Positions 26,767 through 37,074 of a stretch of DNA of 64,000 bases are shown here, one piece after another; the stretch's first letter is position 1, and the number at the start of each line of letters is the position of its first letter. The stretch covers positions 1-64,000 of the forward strand of contig CALUTE010000010.1 of NCBI GenBank assembly GCA_944323645.1, read 5' to 3'. The position numbers were made by a program, and so were the translations under genes. This stretch comes from an uncultured Helicobacter sp. (GTDB lineage: Bacteria; Campylobacterota; Campylobacteria; Campylobacterales; Helicobacteraceae). The notes below the pieces were generated by a model. The model did no database searches. It worked only from the letters and a program-made list of their open reading frames with translations, and was not told where the DNA came from.

Positions 26767-26841
26767 TGGAGCGGGAAACGGGGATCGAACCCGCGGCCCC
26801 AACCTTGGCAAGGTTGTGCTCTACCACTGAGCTATTCCCGC
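26767..26841 (-). tRNA. tRNA-Gly (GCC)
   Basis: 75 bases, acceptor GCGGGAA, anticodon GCC in CCTTGCCAAGG, encoded CCA. It is the first gene of the Gly-Leu-Cys-Ser cluster; the promoter must lie in 26842-26970. Confidence 0.93.
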
Positions 26842-26970
26842 AACACAAATAAACTTTGTAGAAAACATAAAGACGTAATTCTATCAGTGCTTTACTAAAA
26901 AATCAAGACCATAAAAGTATTTTTTAGTATTTTTTAACTAAAATTCCCTATTTTAAAATCAAGGAATGCT

Positions 26971-29574
26971 ATGCTTTTTGAACCCTACCCATTTGAACGA
27001 CTAAATAATCTCATAGCCGATATCACACCAACAAAGCCCACTATTAAACTTACCATTGGCGAACCACAATTCCAAACCCCAGAATCTATCACCAAAGCCC
27101 TTAAAACCTATGCTGAAGAATTACGTTATTATCCACCTTCTGCAGGTATGCCTTACCTCCAAGAAGCTATAGGTGATTTTATCACTAGGCGCTATGGCAT
27201 TACGCTCACAAAAGACCAATTAATCCCAACCTTTGGCACAAGAGAAGTGCTATTTAATTTTCCACAATTTTATTTTTCTACAAAAACCTCGCCTGTTATG
27301 GCGCACCAAAATCCATTTTATCAAATCTATGAAGGAGCAGCGCGCGCAAGCAAAGCAAAAACCATCTATATGCACCTTACTAAAGAAAACGATTTCAAAC
27401 CTGTCCTTAGTGAAGAACAATGCAAACTCGTCAATCTTGTGATTCTCAATTCTCCAAACAACCCAACAGGATCAACCCTAAGTCTAGAGGAACTCAAAGA
27501 ATGGGTACAAAAAGCGCTTGAATATGATTTTTTACTCCTATGCGATGAATGCTATAGCGAAATCTACCAAACAAAGCCGCCACAAACAAGAGCACTAGAT
27601 TCTGCTCCTAGAGAAGCTATTCCACCTTATGCACCAGCTAGCATTTTGCAAGCCTCTATTGCTGTTGGGAACACGAGTTTTCACAATGTTTTGGCTATCA
27701 ATTCTATTTCAAAACGTTGTAGTGCGCCCGGTCTTAGAAGTGGTTTTATCGCAGGAGATAGTACACTACTTAAAGCCTACAAGATCTATCGTACATATGC
27801 CGGACTTGCACAGCCATTGCCCCTTGCACGTGCAAGTGCTATCGCTTGGCGCGATGAAAAAGACGCAAGTGCTATCCGCGCTATCTATAGTCAGAATCTA
27901 ACCACCGCACAACAGCTCTTTCCAAACATTGATATTAAGCCTTACAGTTTTTATATATGGCTTCCAGTGCGAGATGATTTAGACTTTACGCGCACACTGT
28001 ATGCCAAAGAAGGAATCTTAGTGCTTCCAGGGAGATTTTTAGGTAGAGAGGGCGCAGGAGAGGGGTTTGTGCGCATAGCGCTTGTATATCCAGAGCAGCA
28101 AATGCGCGAAATTCTTGAACGTCTCGCGCAATTTTATGAACAATATATGGCAGAATCTAGTTTGGAGGGAATCTCTTCTAAACTAGATTCCTCGCAACAA
28201 AGCCACATTCCGCCACTATCAAAAGCAAAAATCCACTTTATTGGCATTGGTGGAATAGGTATCTCTGGGCTTGCAAAATATTTGCGTGCGCAAGGTGCTA
28301 CTATCAGCGGAAGCGATATTGCGCACTCTCCCACCACGCATTATTTACGCTCACTTGGAGTGCAAATCCACATTCCGCACAATAAAGCCGCAATCACAAA
28401 TCAAGACCTTGTCATACATTCTGCAATCATTAATAATGACAATATCGAAATCATCGAGGCAAAAAACCGTAAAATTCCAGTATTTTCACGCACTCAAGCA
28501 CTCAATCTCATCTTGGATTCTAAGCGCGTTTATAGTGTATGTGGCGCACACGGTAAATCAAGTATTAGCGCGATGCTTAGTAGTATCTTTCCAAATTTTG
28601 GTGCTATCATCGGCGCAGAAAGCAAAGAATTCTACTCAAATGTTCGAGAAGTCCAAAGTGAGCAGATTATTTTTGAAGCTGATGAATCCGATAAGAGTTT
28701 TCTTAATTCTAATCCACACCTCGCAATCGTCCCAAATGCCGAGCCAGAGCATATGGAAACCTATAATCACAACATCAAAGAACTCCACCTTGCTTATGAG
28801 CAGTTTTTAGAACAAGCACAAATACGGTGCGTCAATGACGATGATCCTTTTTTACGTACAATCACACTACCTTGCATACATCTAAAGCCAAAAGAAGATA
28901 TTACAAACATTCAATACATACTCAAAAATGATATGCCTTATACGCGCTTTCACTTAAAAGACTTTGGACAATTTGAAGTATGGGGGCTTGGCGAGCATAC
29001 CGCACAAAATGCAGCACTTGCTATACTTGCCTCCCTAGAATCTATGCGCCAAGAATCTCAAAGTAGCATAGACCTTCCCTACCCCAAAGAGCACATAGAT
29101 ACCATACGCGAGAATCTTAAAAACTTCGCCGGAATCAAAAAACGCTTTGACATTTTAAGCACATCACCACTGACGCTAATTGATGATTATGGACACCATC
29201 CAACAGAGATTCTCGCTACACTAAAATCTGTGCGTATCTATGCAAAACTACGCAATATTACACGCATTGTAACTATTTGGCAGCCACACAAATACTCAAG
29301 GCTTTTTGATAATCTCAAAGCATTTCAAGAATGCTTTAAAGATGCTGGGGAGCTTATCATACTTCCTGTATGGCGTGCTGGTGAAGAACCAAGAGAAGTA
29401 GATTTTGCAACACTTTTTGCCCGCTACAACCCCATACTTGCCACGCGCTTACAACGCAATGGCAATACGCTTGAAGTGTATAAAGATGATACATTGCTTA
29501 CCACCCTTGCCCAAGGGATTGTTATAGGATTTGGTGCGGGCGACATCACCTACCAACTGCGAGGGGTAAAATAA
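26971..29574 (+). CDS. murC: Fused DapC-like aminotransferase and MurC ligase
   Basis: One uninterrupted frame of 867 residues. Residues 1 to about 390 are a class I/II PLP aminotransferase ([45 protein letters not shown] with the PLP lysine), like the Helicobacter succinyl-diaminopimelate aminotransferase. Residues about 415-867 are UDP-N-acetylmuramate:L-alanine ligase ([27 protein letters not shown]-loop, [21 protein letters not shown]). The 25-residue linker is Ser/Leu-rich and built from the octamer. In H. pylori the two genes are adjacent and separate as I recall. Both feed peptidoglycan: diaminopimelate supply and the first peptide addition. ATG after AAGGA. Confidence 0.9.
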   Translation: MLFEPYPFERLNNLIADITPTKPTIKLTIGEPQFQTPESITKALKTYAEELRYYPPSAGMPYLQEAIGDFITRRYGITLTKDQLIPTFGTREVLFNFPQFYFSTKTSPVMAHQNPFYQIYEGAARASKAKTIYMHLTKENDFKPVLSEEQCKLVNLVILNSPNNPTGSTLSLEELKEWVQKALEYDFLLLCDECYSEIYQTKPPQTRALDSAPREAIPPYAPASILQASIAVGNTSFHNVLAINSISKRCSAPGLRSGFIAGDSTLLKAYKIYRTYAGLAQPLPLARASAIAWRDEKDASAIRAIYSQNLTTAQQLFPNIDIKPYSFYIWLPVRDDLDFTRTLYAKEGILVLPGRFLGREGAGEGFVRIALVYPEQQMREILERLAQFYEQYMAESSLEGISSKLDSSQQSHIPPLSKAKIHFIGIGGIGISGLAKYLRAQGATISGSDIAHSPTTHYLRSLGVQIHIPHNKAAITNQDLVIHSAIINNDNIEIIEAKNRKIPVFSRTQALNLILDSKRVYSVCGAHGKSSISAMLSSIFPNFGAIIGAESKEFYSNVREVQSEQIIFEADESDKSFLNSNPHLAIVPNAEPEHMETYNHNIKELHLAYEQFLEQAQIRCVNDDDPFLRTITLPCIHLKPKEDITNIQYILKNDMPYTRFHLKDFGQFEVWGLGEHTAQNAALAILASLESMRQESQSSIDLPYPKEHIDTIRENLKNFAGIKKRFDILSTSPLTLIDDYGHHPTEILATLKSVRIYAKLRNITRIVTIWQPHKYSRLFDNLKAFQECFKDAGELIILPVWRAGEEPREVDFATLFARYNPILATRLQRNGNTLEVYKDDTLLTTLAQGIVIGFGAGDITYQLRGVK

Positions 29575-29981
29575 TGGGATATTTATCAGTTATTACAATA
29601 TTTACACTGCTTATTGCACTTGTTGTTGCACTTCTCAAACATTCTATGCTACAAAGACACAAAAAATATGCACTAGGAACCGTCCTTATTGCTTGCCTTA
29701 TAGCTATGGGAGCTTATAACTACAAACAAAGTATGCAAACAAATATCGCTACACTTTTGGGTGAGGCATTTATGCAAGGCAATACACTAAACTGTGAAGG
29801 ATTCTTGGTGCATCAAAATGATTTCAATCTTATTACACAAACCAACACGCTTGTTGGCAAATCTGGCACACCAACAAGCAACATTATCATTCTTCTTGAA
29901 AAATGTAATATTGCTTTGCATTCTAAACAAGATGAAGAATTACTCAATGGTCATACAATCGAAGAACTCCAAAGAGATTAG
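29574..29981 (+). CDS. Small membrane-anchored hypothetical protein
   Basis: 135 residues with two hydrophobic helices (about 5-22 and 33-49) and a soluble domain with paired Cys (NTLNCEGFLV, EKCNIAL). Its ATG overlaps the stop of the murC fusion (TAATG), so translation is coupled. It resembles the hypothetical protein that follows murC in other Helicobacter genomes; function unknown. Confidence 0.72.
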   Translation: MGYLSVITIFTLLIALVVALLKHSMLQRHKKYALGTVLIACLIAMGAYNYKQSMQTNIATLLGEAFMQGNTLNCEGFLVHQNDFNLITQTNTLVGKSGTPTSNIIILLEKCNIALHSKQDEELLNGHTIEELQRD

Positions 29982-29992
29982 AAAGGATAAAT

Positions 29993-30907
29993 GTGTTACG
30001 CATTATAAAACATAATCTTGGAATCTACTTTATGGTGCTTGCATCGCTTGAGTTTGCACTTGTTGGAACTTGTGCAAAAATCTTGAGTCAAGAAAATCTA
30101 CCAAGTATAGAGATTATGTTTTTTCGTAATGGCATTGGTTTGCTTTTTATGATGTATTATCTCTCTCGCCTTAAGGTGCATAAAGAGGGCGGACATTTTT
30201 GGCTTTTAGTTTTTAGGGGTATAGCTGGTAGCATTTCTTTATATTTGTTTTTTTATAACATCTCAAATATTATGTTAAGTGGAGCATTTGCCTTCCAAAA
30301 AACCTCACCTATTTTTGTTACACTCATAGCCTTTTTCCTCTTTAAAGAAAGCATTGGCTTCAAAGGCTGGGTTGGCATACTTATTGCATTTGGCGGAATG
30401 CTCCTTGTCTCCCAACCTTGGAGTGAGCCTAGTATGCACACGGGATTTGATTTGAAAAATACACTACTTGGGGCATTAAGTGGATTCTTTTCTGCGGTAG
30501 CCCTCACAAGCGTACGCAAACTGCGCAAGTTCTACGCAACAGAGCAAATCGCATTTTCTTTTATTCTTATGGGGACACTTTTACCGCTGCTTTCTATGGT
30601 TGTAGGAGAGTTTTATGCGCCAAAAGAGCTTGATTTTATGCTTGCTCCATTTAGTATGCCCTCTTTAAAAGCGTGGATTGTTATCGTGCTTATGGGCGTA
30701 CTTGGCACGTTTTATCAAATCCATATTTCAAAAAGCTATGGTATTGCCAAAAAGGCTGGAATCGTGGCTGGTATCAGCTACCTTGATGTGGTTTTTTCGA
30801 TATTTTTTGGTATGCTTTTGGGCGATGGATTCCCTAGTGCTATGGTGTTTTTTGGCATTTTCACGATTATATTTGGTGGCTTGATTCTCGTCTATGGCAA
30901 AATATAA
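29993..30907 (+). CDS. EamA/DMT family membrane transporter
   Basis: 304 residues with ten hydrophobic helices in two EamA-type halves (FALVGTCAKILS..., GVLGTFYQIHISKSY). Members export or import small metabolites; the substrate is not predictable. The start is GTG with AAAGGA five bases upstream; the ATG two bases earlier runs into a stop after five codons. Tight spacing (11 bases) to the previous gene suggests an operon with murC. Confidence 0.85.
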   Translation: MLRIIKHNLGIYFMVLASLEFALVGTCAKILSQENLPSIEIMFFRNGIGLLFMMYYLSRLKVHKEGGHFWLLVFRGIAGSISLYLFFYNISNIMLSGAFAFQKTSPIFVTLIAFFLFKESIGFKGWVGILIAFGGMLLVSQPWSEPSMHTGFDLKNTLLGALSGFFSAVALTSVRKLRKFYATEQIAFSFILMGTLLPLLSMVVGEFYAPKELDFMLAPFSMPSLKAWIVIVLMGVLGTFYQIHISKSYGIAKKAGIVAGISYLDVVFSIFFGMLLGDGFPSAMVFFGIFTIIFGGLILVYGKI

Positions 30908-30916
30908 GGAGATATA

Positions 30917-32104
30917 ATGCACAAAACACTGCTTTCTTATATGCTTTTATCTATACAGTTCTTGCTACTTGGCTATGCTGATACCGCCAAATCCATAAAC
31001 TCCACGCAATTTGGCAAAATCTCCACCAATGAGCCAATAGTCGCCACAACCATAGTGGAGTTACGAACAACTATCAGTCAAGATATAACAAGCTTTTCAG
31101 CCAACAGCAATTGGGAGGGGGTGTATGGTACATTTGATTTGTGCGACCCTTCATCGGCTGTGCCCGGCTGGTGCTACAAACAAACAGGGCTTAGTATCTA
31201 TGATTGCACACAAACAAATCTATATCGCTATGAAGATTCTAAGTTTGTCTGCAAGCTTGGGGCTGTGATACGACAGATTCCAGACAAAGCCAACCCAAAC
31301 ATACATATGATTTGCGATACGATACCTTTTCCGGGAGAGGTGGAGATTATGGTTGATGGCATTAGCGCACACCCAACTGAAAAATACTACGAAATGCTTT
31401 GCAATGATGCCAACGACAAAGCAGAATGTCGAAGAAATGTACAATTTTCACTCAAAAAGGACGATAAGGGCATTAGCTTTCTCTCAAGCAAGGGGCTAGA
31501 TTCTATGACTTGTGAAACTCCGCTAGATGAGCGCTATGTCGGCACACTAAAAGCACACTATCCTCGTATCAAAGCTTCCTTTGATTGCGCTAAAGAAGGG
31601 TTAAGCAAAGCAGAAAAAGGAATTTGTAATAGTTTTTACACAGCGCGTGAAGACTATATGCTTAATATTGCGTACAATTTTATTATGGATTTTGCAGATG
31701 AAGCCACCGCCAAAACTATCAAAAAAGAGCAAATGCAGTGGCTCAAGCAACGCAACCTGCAGTGCAACAACACAACAAGCGCTAACGAACTGGATTCTTG
31801 CTTGCTAAAAGCCTACTCTAAACGAGCTGATGAACTAAAAACAATCATACAAAACATACCAAAAAGCTTTGTAACACTCCATAGCCAGACCGGGCAGATT
31901 CCTATATTTGAAGCCCCAAGCAAAAAGAGTGCTATCCTTTATACTGCAGTAGAAAATGATAAATACACACTATTTTTAGCAGACAAAAAATCATACAAAG
32001 ACTTTGTAAAAGTTATCTTCACAAACCTAAACGAAAAAACAAATCCAAACAAAGGTAGCAATATTGTAGGATATATCCTTTCCAAAAATATCAGGCAAGA
32101 TTAG
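30917..32104 (+). CDS. Exported protein with LprI-like (DUF1311) domain
   Basis: 395 residues with signal peptide (about 1-21). The central section, SFDCAKEGLSKAEKGICNS ... QMQWLKQRNLQCN ... LDSCLLKAYSKRADEL (about 215-310), has the conserved Cys and Trp pattern of the LprI N-terminal/DUF1311 domain, which in some bacteria inhibits lysozyme. A C-terminal segment looks like a small SH3-like beta domain (about 320-390). Cys-rich, so probably periplasmic and disulfide-bonded. It starts 9 bases after the transporter gene. A lysozyme-resistance role is inferred only. Confidence 0.75.
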   Translation: MHKTLLSYMLLSIQFLLLGYADTAKSINSTQFGKISTNEPIVATTIVELRTTISQDITSFSANSNWEGVYGTFDLCDPSSAVPGWCYKQTGLSIYDCTQTNLYRYEDSKFVCKLGAVIRQIPDKANPNIHMICDTIPFPGEVEIMVDGISAHPTEKYYEMLCNDANDKAECRRNVQFSLKKDDKGISFLSSKGLDSMTCETPLDERYVGTLKAHYPRIKASFDCAKEGLSKAEKGICNSFYTAREDYMLNIAYNFIMDFADEATAKTIKKEQMQWLKQRNLQCNNTTSANELDSCLLKAYSKRADELKTIIQNIPKSFVTLHSQTGQIPIFEAPSKKSAILYTAVENDKYTLFLADKKSYKDFVKVIFTNLNEKTNPNKGSNIVGYILSKNIRQD

Positions 32105-32289
32105 TGATTTGTGTTAATAGATGCTTGGCTATGGTTTGTATTTGCAGAACCTTTGGGGCTTAGACTTGGCTTTAGATTCTGCGTTCTGCTAGGATCCATA
32201 AATTTGAACACCCCTAGATTCTAACTAGAATCTTTAGATTTTGCTTTGTGAGATTTCATTAAAAAGCCTAGAATCAGCGTGGTATGACA
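32105..32289. repeat. Intergenic, octamer hairpin between convergent genes
   Basis: No gene. AGATTCT (32216-32222) and AGAATCT (32227-32233) are inverted with a four-base loop between two convergent genes and may serve as a bidirectional terminator. Further copies lie nearby. Confidence 0.45.
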
Positions 32290-33558
32290 CTACAAAATCT
32301 CCGCACGTCCATTACGTATTACCACCAAATCTTCTATGCGCACGCCATATTTGCCCGGTATATAGATTCCAGGCTCAATAGAAAACACCATACCATCTGT
32401 GATAATCGTCTCACTGCGTGTAGAAATAAAGGGTTGCTCGTGAATATCAAGCCCTATGCCATGCCCTGTGCTGTGTGAAAAATACTCGCCAAACCCAGCT
32501 TGTGTGATGACATCTCGCGCAAGCGCATCAATTTGTTTGCCGCTCATACCAGATTTTATATTTGCTATGGTATGCTCTTGTGCTTTGCGCACGATATCAT
32601 AGATTTTTTGTAGTTTCTTGTTGGCAAAATGCTGGTTTTTAGTAAAATCCAAACCAGATTCTCCAAAATACCCACTACGTGTTCTATCAGAACAATAGCG
32701 CTTATATTTTATCCCTGCATCTAGCAGAAGCAAATCCCCTTTTTTTAACCGAGCTTGCCCTGGGAGTGCGTGTGGCTTGGCAGCATTGGCATTAAGCGCA
32801 ACAATAGGATCAAAACTCAAAGAGTACAACCCATCATTCTCTAAAGCACCCTTAGCAAGTGCATAAAGCATATGTTCATACATTCCCTCCCGTACCTGCT
32901 TGCTGAAACGTTTGAAAGCCTTTTTATTTAGCTCTTGAGATTTTTTAATTAGCCCTATTTCCTCATTAGTTTTAATAATGCGCCCTAGTTGATGAAAGTT
33001 TGGCATAGCAACAAGGCGACATTTTGGCAGTTTTACCTCTAATTTTTGATAATCCTGCACGCATAGCATTCTTGGATCAAATACAATTTCTTTAATGCGC
33101 TCTTTGTGTAAAATAGCGATCGCAGAATCTAAAAGATTGTGGCTTTCAACAATCTCTACAGATTCTTTTAAATGCTCCTTTGCTTCTGTAGTATAACGCG
33201 CATCAGTGATAAATACTAAGTGAGTATCAAGCTTAAGTAATATAGCATTGTCGCAACTATAGCCACTCTCATAATACTGCGCACTTTCATTAGTTGTAAG
33301 AAAGATTTTTGGCATAGCAGAATTCTCGGATCGCTTTGTAGCTATGCTTATTTGAAAAGACTTTGGAATCTTAGGGAGCTTGGGGGGTTTTATATGGGAT
33401 TTGATATTATTTTGAGTTTGATTAGAGTTTTTAGATTTTTTGGCACTTTTCTTGGAAGCAGCCTTCAAAGGCTTGATAGAATCTTTATTTGCACCTTTTT
33501 TTTTAGCAGATTCTGAGGCTTTTTTGGGTTGTGTTTGGTTTGTTTTTTTCGCTTTCAT
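32290..33558 (-). CDS. M24 family Xaa-Pro peptidase
   Basis: A two-metal aminopeptidase or prolidase. Metal ligands are D280 and D291 (LLLDAGIKYKRYCSDRTR), H366 (STGHGIGL), E395 (SIEPGIYIP) and E409 (VRIEDLVVI). The first 65 residues are a very Lys/Ser/Gln-rich extension (AASKKSAKKSKNSNQ), unlike the usual family start; the true translation start could lie downstream near residue 69 or 82. It is followed upstream on the same strand by aroQ, the same pair as HP1037-HP1038 in H. pylori as I recall. Confidence 0.87.
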   Translation of the reverse strand: MKAKKTNQTQPKKASESAKKKGANKDSIKPLKAASKKSAKKSKNSNQTQNNIKSHIKPPKLPKIPKSFQISIATKRSENSAMPKIFLTTNESAQYYESGYSCDNAILLKLDTHLVFITDARYTTEAKEHLKESVEIVESHNLLDSAIAILHKERIKEIVFDPRMLCVQDYQKLEVKLPKCRLVAMPNFHQLGRIIKTNEEIGLIKKSQELNKKAFKRFSKQVREGMYEHMLYALAKGALENDGLYSLSFDPIVALNANAAKPHALPGQARLKKGDLLLLDAGIKYKRYCSDRTRSGYFGESGLDFTKNQHFANKKLQKIYDIVRKAQEHTIANIKSGMSGKQIDALARDVITQAGFGEYFSHSTGHGIGLDIHEQPFISTRSETIITDGMVFSIEPGIYIPGKYGVRIEDLVVIRNGRAEIL

Positions 33559-33577
33559 AGAGACTCACTTTGTATGC

Positions 33578-34063
33578 TTAAGGGGTCTGATTTGTGGCAT
33601 TAGGATTTTGTGCTTTAAAAGCTTGTACTTCTGTGATGATTTGACCAAGTGCAATAAGTCCAAGGTGATACCCATACGCGCCAAACCCAGTGATAATACC
33701 TGCACAAACAGCACCACTATAAGTCTTTTTGCGAAACTCCTCGCGTGCTAAAATATTGCTGATATGCACCTCTACCACAGGCACACCACACGCCATAATC
33801 GCATCAGCAATCGCAATAGAAGTATGTGCATATGCTGCAGGATTTATAAGTATGCCATCATACTCGCCACCCACACATTCTTGAATTTTATCAACGATTT
33901 CACCCTCAAAATTGCTTTGAAAAAACTCAAGCTCTATAGAATTTTGCTTGCCAAATGTGCGCATATTTTCGTGGATTTGTTCAAGCGTAAGGGGTCCATA
34001 GATCCTTGGATCTCTATGTCCTAAGAGGTTTAGATTTGGTCCTTGTATGACAAGAATTTTCAT
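33578..34063 (-). CDS. aroQ: Type II 3-dehydroquinate dehydratase
   Basis: Third step of the shikimate pathway. The 161 residues fit the small dodecameric type II enzyme. Motifs are GPNLNLLGHRDPRIYG with the active-site Arg/Tyr loop, QSNFEGEIVD, INPAAYAHTS and VEVHISNI. The ATG at 34063 has AAGGAG at five bases; a GTG two codons earlier is less likely. Cotranscribed with the M24 peptidase. Confidence 0.95.
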   Translation of the reverse strand: MKILVIQGPNLNLLGHRDPRIYGPLTLEQIHENMRTFGKQNSIELEFFQSNFEGEIVDKIQECVGGEYDGILINPAAYAHTSIAIADAIMACGVPVVEVHISNILAREEFRKKTYSGAVCAGIITGFGAYGYHLGLIALGQIITEVQAFKAQNPNATNQTP

Positions 34064-34169
34064 AAGCACTCCTTGTGGAATTTTGAATCGCTTAAGATTG
34101 TAGCATATTTCATATATTTTGAAGTGGTATTTTGTGCCTAAAGTTAGCCCTCTTAAGCACTAGCCCCTC

Positions 34170-34198
34170 TTGACAAAAGTGTTTTTTTTTTTTATAAT
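34170..34198 (+). promoter_or_regulatory. Consensus promoter with T12 in the spacer
   Basis: TTGACA at 34170-34175, exactly 17 bases, then TATAAT at 34193-34198. The T run (34182-34193) makes up most of the spacer and runs into the -10. A change in T number would change the -35/-10 distance, the known mode of transcriptional phase variation in Helicobacter. Confidence 0.72.
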
Positions 34199-34253
34199 AA
34201 TCGCTGGCTTTTTGCTTACAACCAAAGAGCATATTTTATCCAAAGGAGTTTTA

Positions 34254-34565
34254 GTGAAACGTTTTTTTAGTATGACTTGTATTATAGCAAGTATCGTGTT
34301 TCTCGCAGGTTGTGCTAGCACAAGCCCAATGGGCGCGCTCTACACAGAAGCCAAGCTACCACTTACTGCCACTTCATCGACTAGCTCATCAAAAGAAGGA
34401 ACTTCGATTTGTACGAGCATTCTTGGGCTTGTTGCGACAGGTGATTGCTCCATAGAGGCAGCTGCAAAAGCAGGCAACATCAACTCAATACAAAGTGTGG
34501 ATTCTAAGGTGTTTAGCGTGCTTGGAATCTATAGCACATACACCACGGTTGTTAAAGGTAACTAA
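34254..34565 (+). CDS. TRL-like family lipoprotein
   Basis: 103 residues starting at GTG, with AAAGGAG five bases upstream. The signal ends in F-L-A-G-C, so C20 would be lipidated. The mature part resembles TRL-like proteins (GALYTEAKLPLTATS, CTSILGLVATGDCSIEAAAKAGNI, SVLGIYSTYTTVV). Function unknown; such proteins are small and secreted or outer-membrane. Expression probably depends on the T12 spacer promoter. A frame open from 34170 would include the promoter and is rejected as the start. Confidence 0.8.
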   Translation: MKRFFSMTCIIASIVFLAGCASTSPMGALYTEAKLPLTATSSTSSSKEGTSICTSILGLVATGDCSIEAAAKAGNINSIQSVDSKVFSVLGIYSTYTTVVKGN

Positions 34566-34572
34566 CCCTCCC

Positions 34573-34593
34573 CTAAAGCCACTTTGGCTTTAG
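34573..34593. terminator. Hairpin between convergent genes
   Basis: CTAAAGCC - ACTTT - GGCTTTAG, eight-base perfect arms, 7 bases after the lipoprotein stop and touching the 3' end of the opposing DUF779 gene. There is no clear T-run, so terminator function is uncertain. Confidence 0.45.
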
Positions 34594-34916
34594 GATAAAA
34601 CAAAATGCTCCCCCATTCCATATTCGAGAGAAAACTCACTCCCATTGCCTTTGGCAACACTAAGTCTAAGATGTTGTTTGTAGTGATCAAGCTGGCTTTG
34701 ATGCACATAAAACGCCACCTCTCCCACCTTGCCCACTAACTCATCATTAGCACCCGGAGTAAAATCTCCTTGTTGATAGCACATTGGGATAGCCCCATCA
34801 CAGCACCCTCCACCCTGATGAAAGAGAATCTCCCCATAGCGCGCTTTAAGACGGGCAATAAGTGCTAATGCCTCCGGTGTAGCACTAATCAAACTAGATT
34901 CTGTGTTCTCTTGCAT
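34590..34916 (-). CDS. DUF779 protein associated with aldehyde dehydrogenase
   Basis: 108 residues. The Cys-rich HQGGGCCDGAIPMCY motif identifies DUF779, a small family commonly encoded beside NAD-dependent aldehyde or alcohol dehydrogenases. Here it follows the aldehyde dehydrogenase stop by 8 bases (AGGAG present), the expected pairing. Biochemical role unknown; metal or redox support of the partner is a guess. Confidence 0.88.
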   Translation of the reverse strand: MQENTESSLISATPEALALIARLKARYGEILFHQGGGCCDGAIPMCYQQGDFTPGANDELVGKVGEVAFYVHQSQLDHYKQHLRLSVAKGNGSEFSLEYGMGEHFVLS

Positions 34917-34924
34917 ATCAACTC

Positions 34925-36433
34925 CTAGAAGAATCCTAGTTTATTGATAGAATAGCTCACAAGGATATTTTTTGTTTGCTGATAGTGCTCCAACATCATC
35001 TTGTGGGTTTCGCGCCCTATACCGCTTTGCTTGTAGCCACCAAATGCCGCATGTGCAGGATATGCGTGGTAGCAATTTGTCCAAACACGCCCCGCCTGTA
35101 TCCCACGCCCAAACCGATAAGCACGATTCATATCGCGTGTCCAGATTCCACTACCAAGCCCATAAATCGTGTCATTAGCAATTTCTAGGGCTTCTTGCTC
35201 GGTTTTGAAAGTCGTGAGTGCTAAGACTGGACCAAAAATCTCTTCTTGGAAAATACGCATTTTATTGTGTCCTTTAAAAATAGTGGGCTTGATATAACAT
35301 CCATTTGCAAGCTCACCACCAAGCTGATTGCGTTCGCCACCAATTAAGCATTGCGCGCCCTCTTCCTTGCCAACCTTGATATAATTCAAAATCGTTTCTA
35401 CTTGTTTTTCATCTACTTGCGCACCCATCATTGTATCTATATCAAGCGGATTGCCAATTTTTATAGCCTCTACGCGCTTCAAAACTCTCTCAATAAATTT
35501 TTCATAAATCTTTTCACTCACAAGCGCACGAGATGGGCAGGTACAAACCTCACCTTGATTAAATGCAAATAACACAAGCCCCTCAATTGCTTTATCAAGA
35601 TACGCATCTTCATAATCAAAAATATCTTCAAAGAAAATATTGGGGGATTTTCCTCCAAGCTCTAGTGTGCAAGGAATGATATTTTCTGTGGCAAACTGCA
35701 TAATCTGACGTCCCACACTTGTAGATCCAGTAAATGCGACTTTTGCGATCTTTGGGCTAGTAGCAAGAGTTTTTCCGATTTTGCCGCCACTGCCATTAAT
35801 GATATTAACAACGCCGCTGGGAAGTAAATCGCCAATAATATCGAACAATACGAGAATACTAGCAGGTGTTGGGCTTGCGGGCTTTAATACGACACAATTC
35901 CCCGCTGCAAGCGCTGGAGCAAGCTTCCAAGCAGCCATAAGCAATGGAAAATTCCACGGAATAATCTGTCCCACAACACCAAGTGGTTCGTGAAAATGGT
36001 AAGCAATCGTATCAGAATCTATTTCGCTAATACTACCTTCTTGGGCGCGCAAACAACCTGCAAAATAGCGAAAATGATCAATAGCAAGAGGAATATCAGC
36101 ATTGAGTGTTTCTCGGATAGGCTTGCCATTATCCCAAGTCTCCGCATAGGCGATAAGCTCTAGATTTTCCTCAATCCTATCAGCAATTTTAAGCAAAATC
36201 CTTGCACGCTCTTGAGGACTTGTCGCTCCCCATTTATCTTTAGCCTTATGGGCTGCATCTAGCGCGTTTTGAATATCTTGATCGCTAGAAAATGGTACTT
36301 TACAAAGCACTTCGCCAGAAATTGGGGTTTTATTTTCAACATACTGCCCATCTACTGGTGGCACCCACTTGCCACCGATATAGTTTTCATACTGCTTCTT
36401 AAAAACATTTTCTATAGTTTTGTACTTACTCAT
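34925..36433 (-). CDS. NAD-dependent aldehyde dehydrogenase (ExaC/AldB type)
   Basis: Oxidises aldehydes, probably acetaldehyde, to acids. The 502 residues are standard length. Motifs are [35 protein letters not shown] with the general base, [15 protein letters not shown] with the catalytic Cys (the first of the CTC pair by family position), and [17 protein letters not shown]. Start supported by AAAAGGAG. Forms an operon with DUF779 downstream. Confidence 0.9.
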   Translation of the reverse strand: MSKYKTIENVFKKQYENYIGGKWVPPVDGQYVENKTPISGEVLCKVPFSSDQDIQNALDAAHKAKDKWGATSPQERARILLKIADRIEENLELIAYAETWDNGKPIRETLNADIPLAIDHFRYFAGCLRAQEGSISEIDSDTIAYHFHEPLGVVGQIIPWNFPLLMAAWKLAPALAAGNCVVLKPASPTPASILVLFDIIGDLLPSGVVNIINGSGGKIGKTLATSPKIAKVAFTGSTSVGRQIMQFATENIIPCTLELGGKSPNIFFEDIFDYEDAYLDKAIEGLVLFAFNQGEVCTCPSRALVSEKIYEKFIERVLKRVEAIKIGNPLDIDTMMGAQVDEKQVETILNYIKVGKEEGAQCLIGGERNQLGGELANGCYIKPTIFKGHNKMRIFQEEIFGPVLALTTFKTEQEALEIANDTIYGLGSGIWTRDMNRAYRFGRGIQAGRVWTNCYHAYPAHAAFGGYKQSGIGRETHKMMLEHYQQTKNILVSYSINKLGFF

Positions 36434-36565
36434 TGTGTGCTCCTTTTAAGATTTAATGTGAAAGCACTTAGATTATAAGCCAACAAGATTAATAAAAAAA
36501 TAGTACGACAAAACCCCTATAAAAGATATAAACAAATATAATACAGCAAGTAATCCCTAGAGATT

Positions 36566-37012
36566 CTAGCTATCCTCTTTGACATTGATTTTTAGCTTTG
36601 CACTAATTCCAGCTCCAAGCTTCACTTCTACAACAAAATCTCCTATGTGCTTGATTGGTACTGAAATCTCAATATCCTTTTTATCGATAGTAAGTCTATG
36701 CTCTTCTTGTAACGCATGCGTTATTTCTTCTTTAGTAACCGATCCAAAAAGTGCGCCCTTATTGCCCTTTCTTGTGATATGTAGCACGATAGATTCTAGG
36801 CTTTTTGCAAGCTGTTTGCGCTCTGCCATTTCAAGCGCTTCTTGCTCGGCTTTCTGGCGCTGCTCGGCTTTATATCGATTGATAACCTCGTTTGTGGCGT
36901 GTTTTGCTTTATTTTTAGCAATAAGAAAATTCTGCCCATAACCATCTTTTACCTCGCATACCTCGCCCTTTTTGCCAAGCCCCTTGATATCCTCTAGCAA
37001 TAATACTTTCAT
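36566..37012 (-). CDS. rplI: Ribosomal protein L9
   Basis: 148 residues, normal length. N-domain [36 protein letters not shown] (shown in part: [17 protein letters not shown]), long connecting helix rich in Glu/Lys/Gln, and the C-domain [11 protein letters not shown]. Start at 37012 by family and by AAAAGGA at five bases; the frame extends to 37111. Divergent from the YgjP gene. Confidence 0.95.
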   Translation of the reverse strand: MKVLLLEDIKGLGKKGEVCEVKDGYGQNFLIAKNKAKHATNEVINRYKAEQRQKAEQEALEMAERKQLAKSLESIVLHITRKGNKGALFGSVTKEEITHALQEEHRLTIDKKDIEISVPIKHIGDFVVEVKLGAGISAKLKINVKEDS

Positions 37013-37026
37013 AACAATCCTTTTGG

Positions 37027-37032
37027 TATAAT
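37027..37032 (+). promoter_or_regulatory. Extended -10 (TGGTATAAT) for the YgjP gene
   Basis: CCTTTTGGTATAATT lies here and at 635-649, both times between divergent genes, with the minus-strand gene's ribosome site directly next to the -10. Confidence 0.42.
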
Positions 37033-37074
37033 TGGGCTGATTGTAGCAATTTGCACCCAAAAACAAAATAAAGA

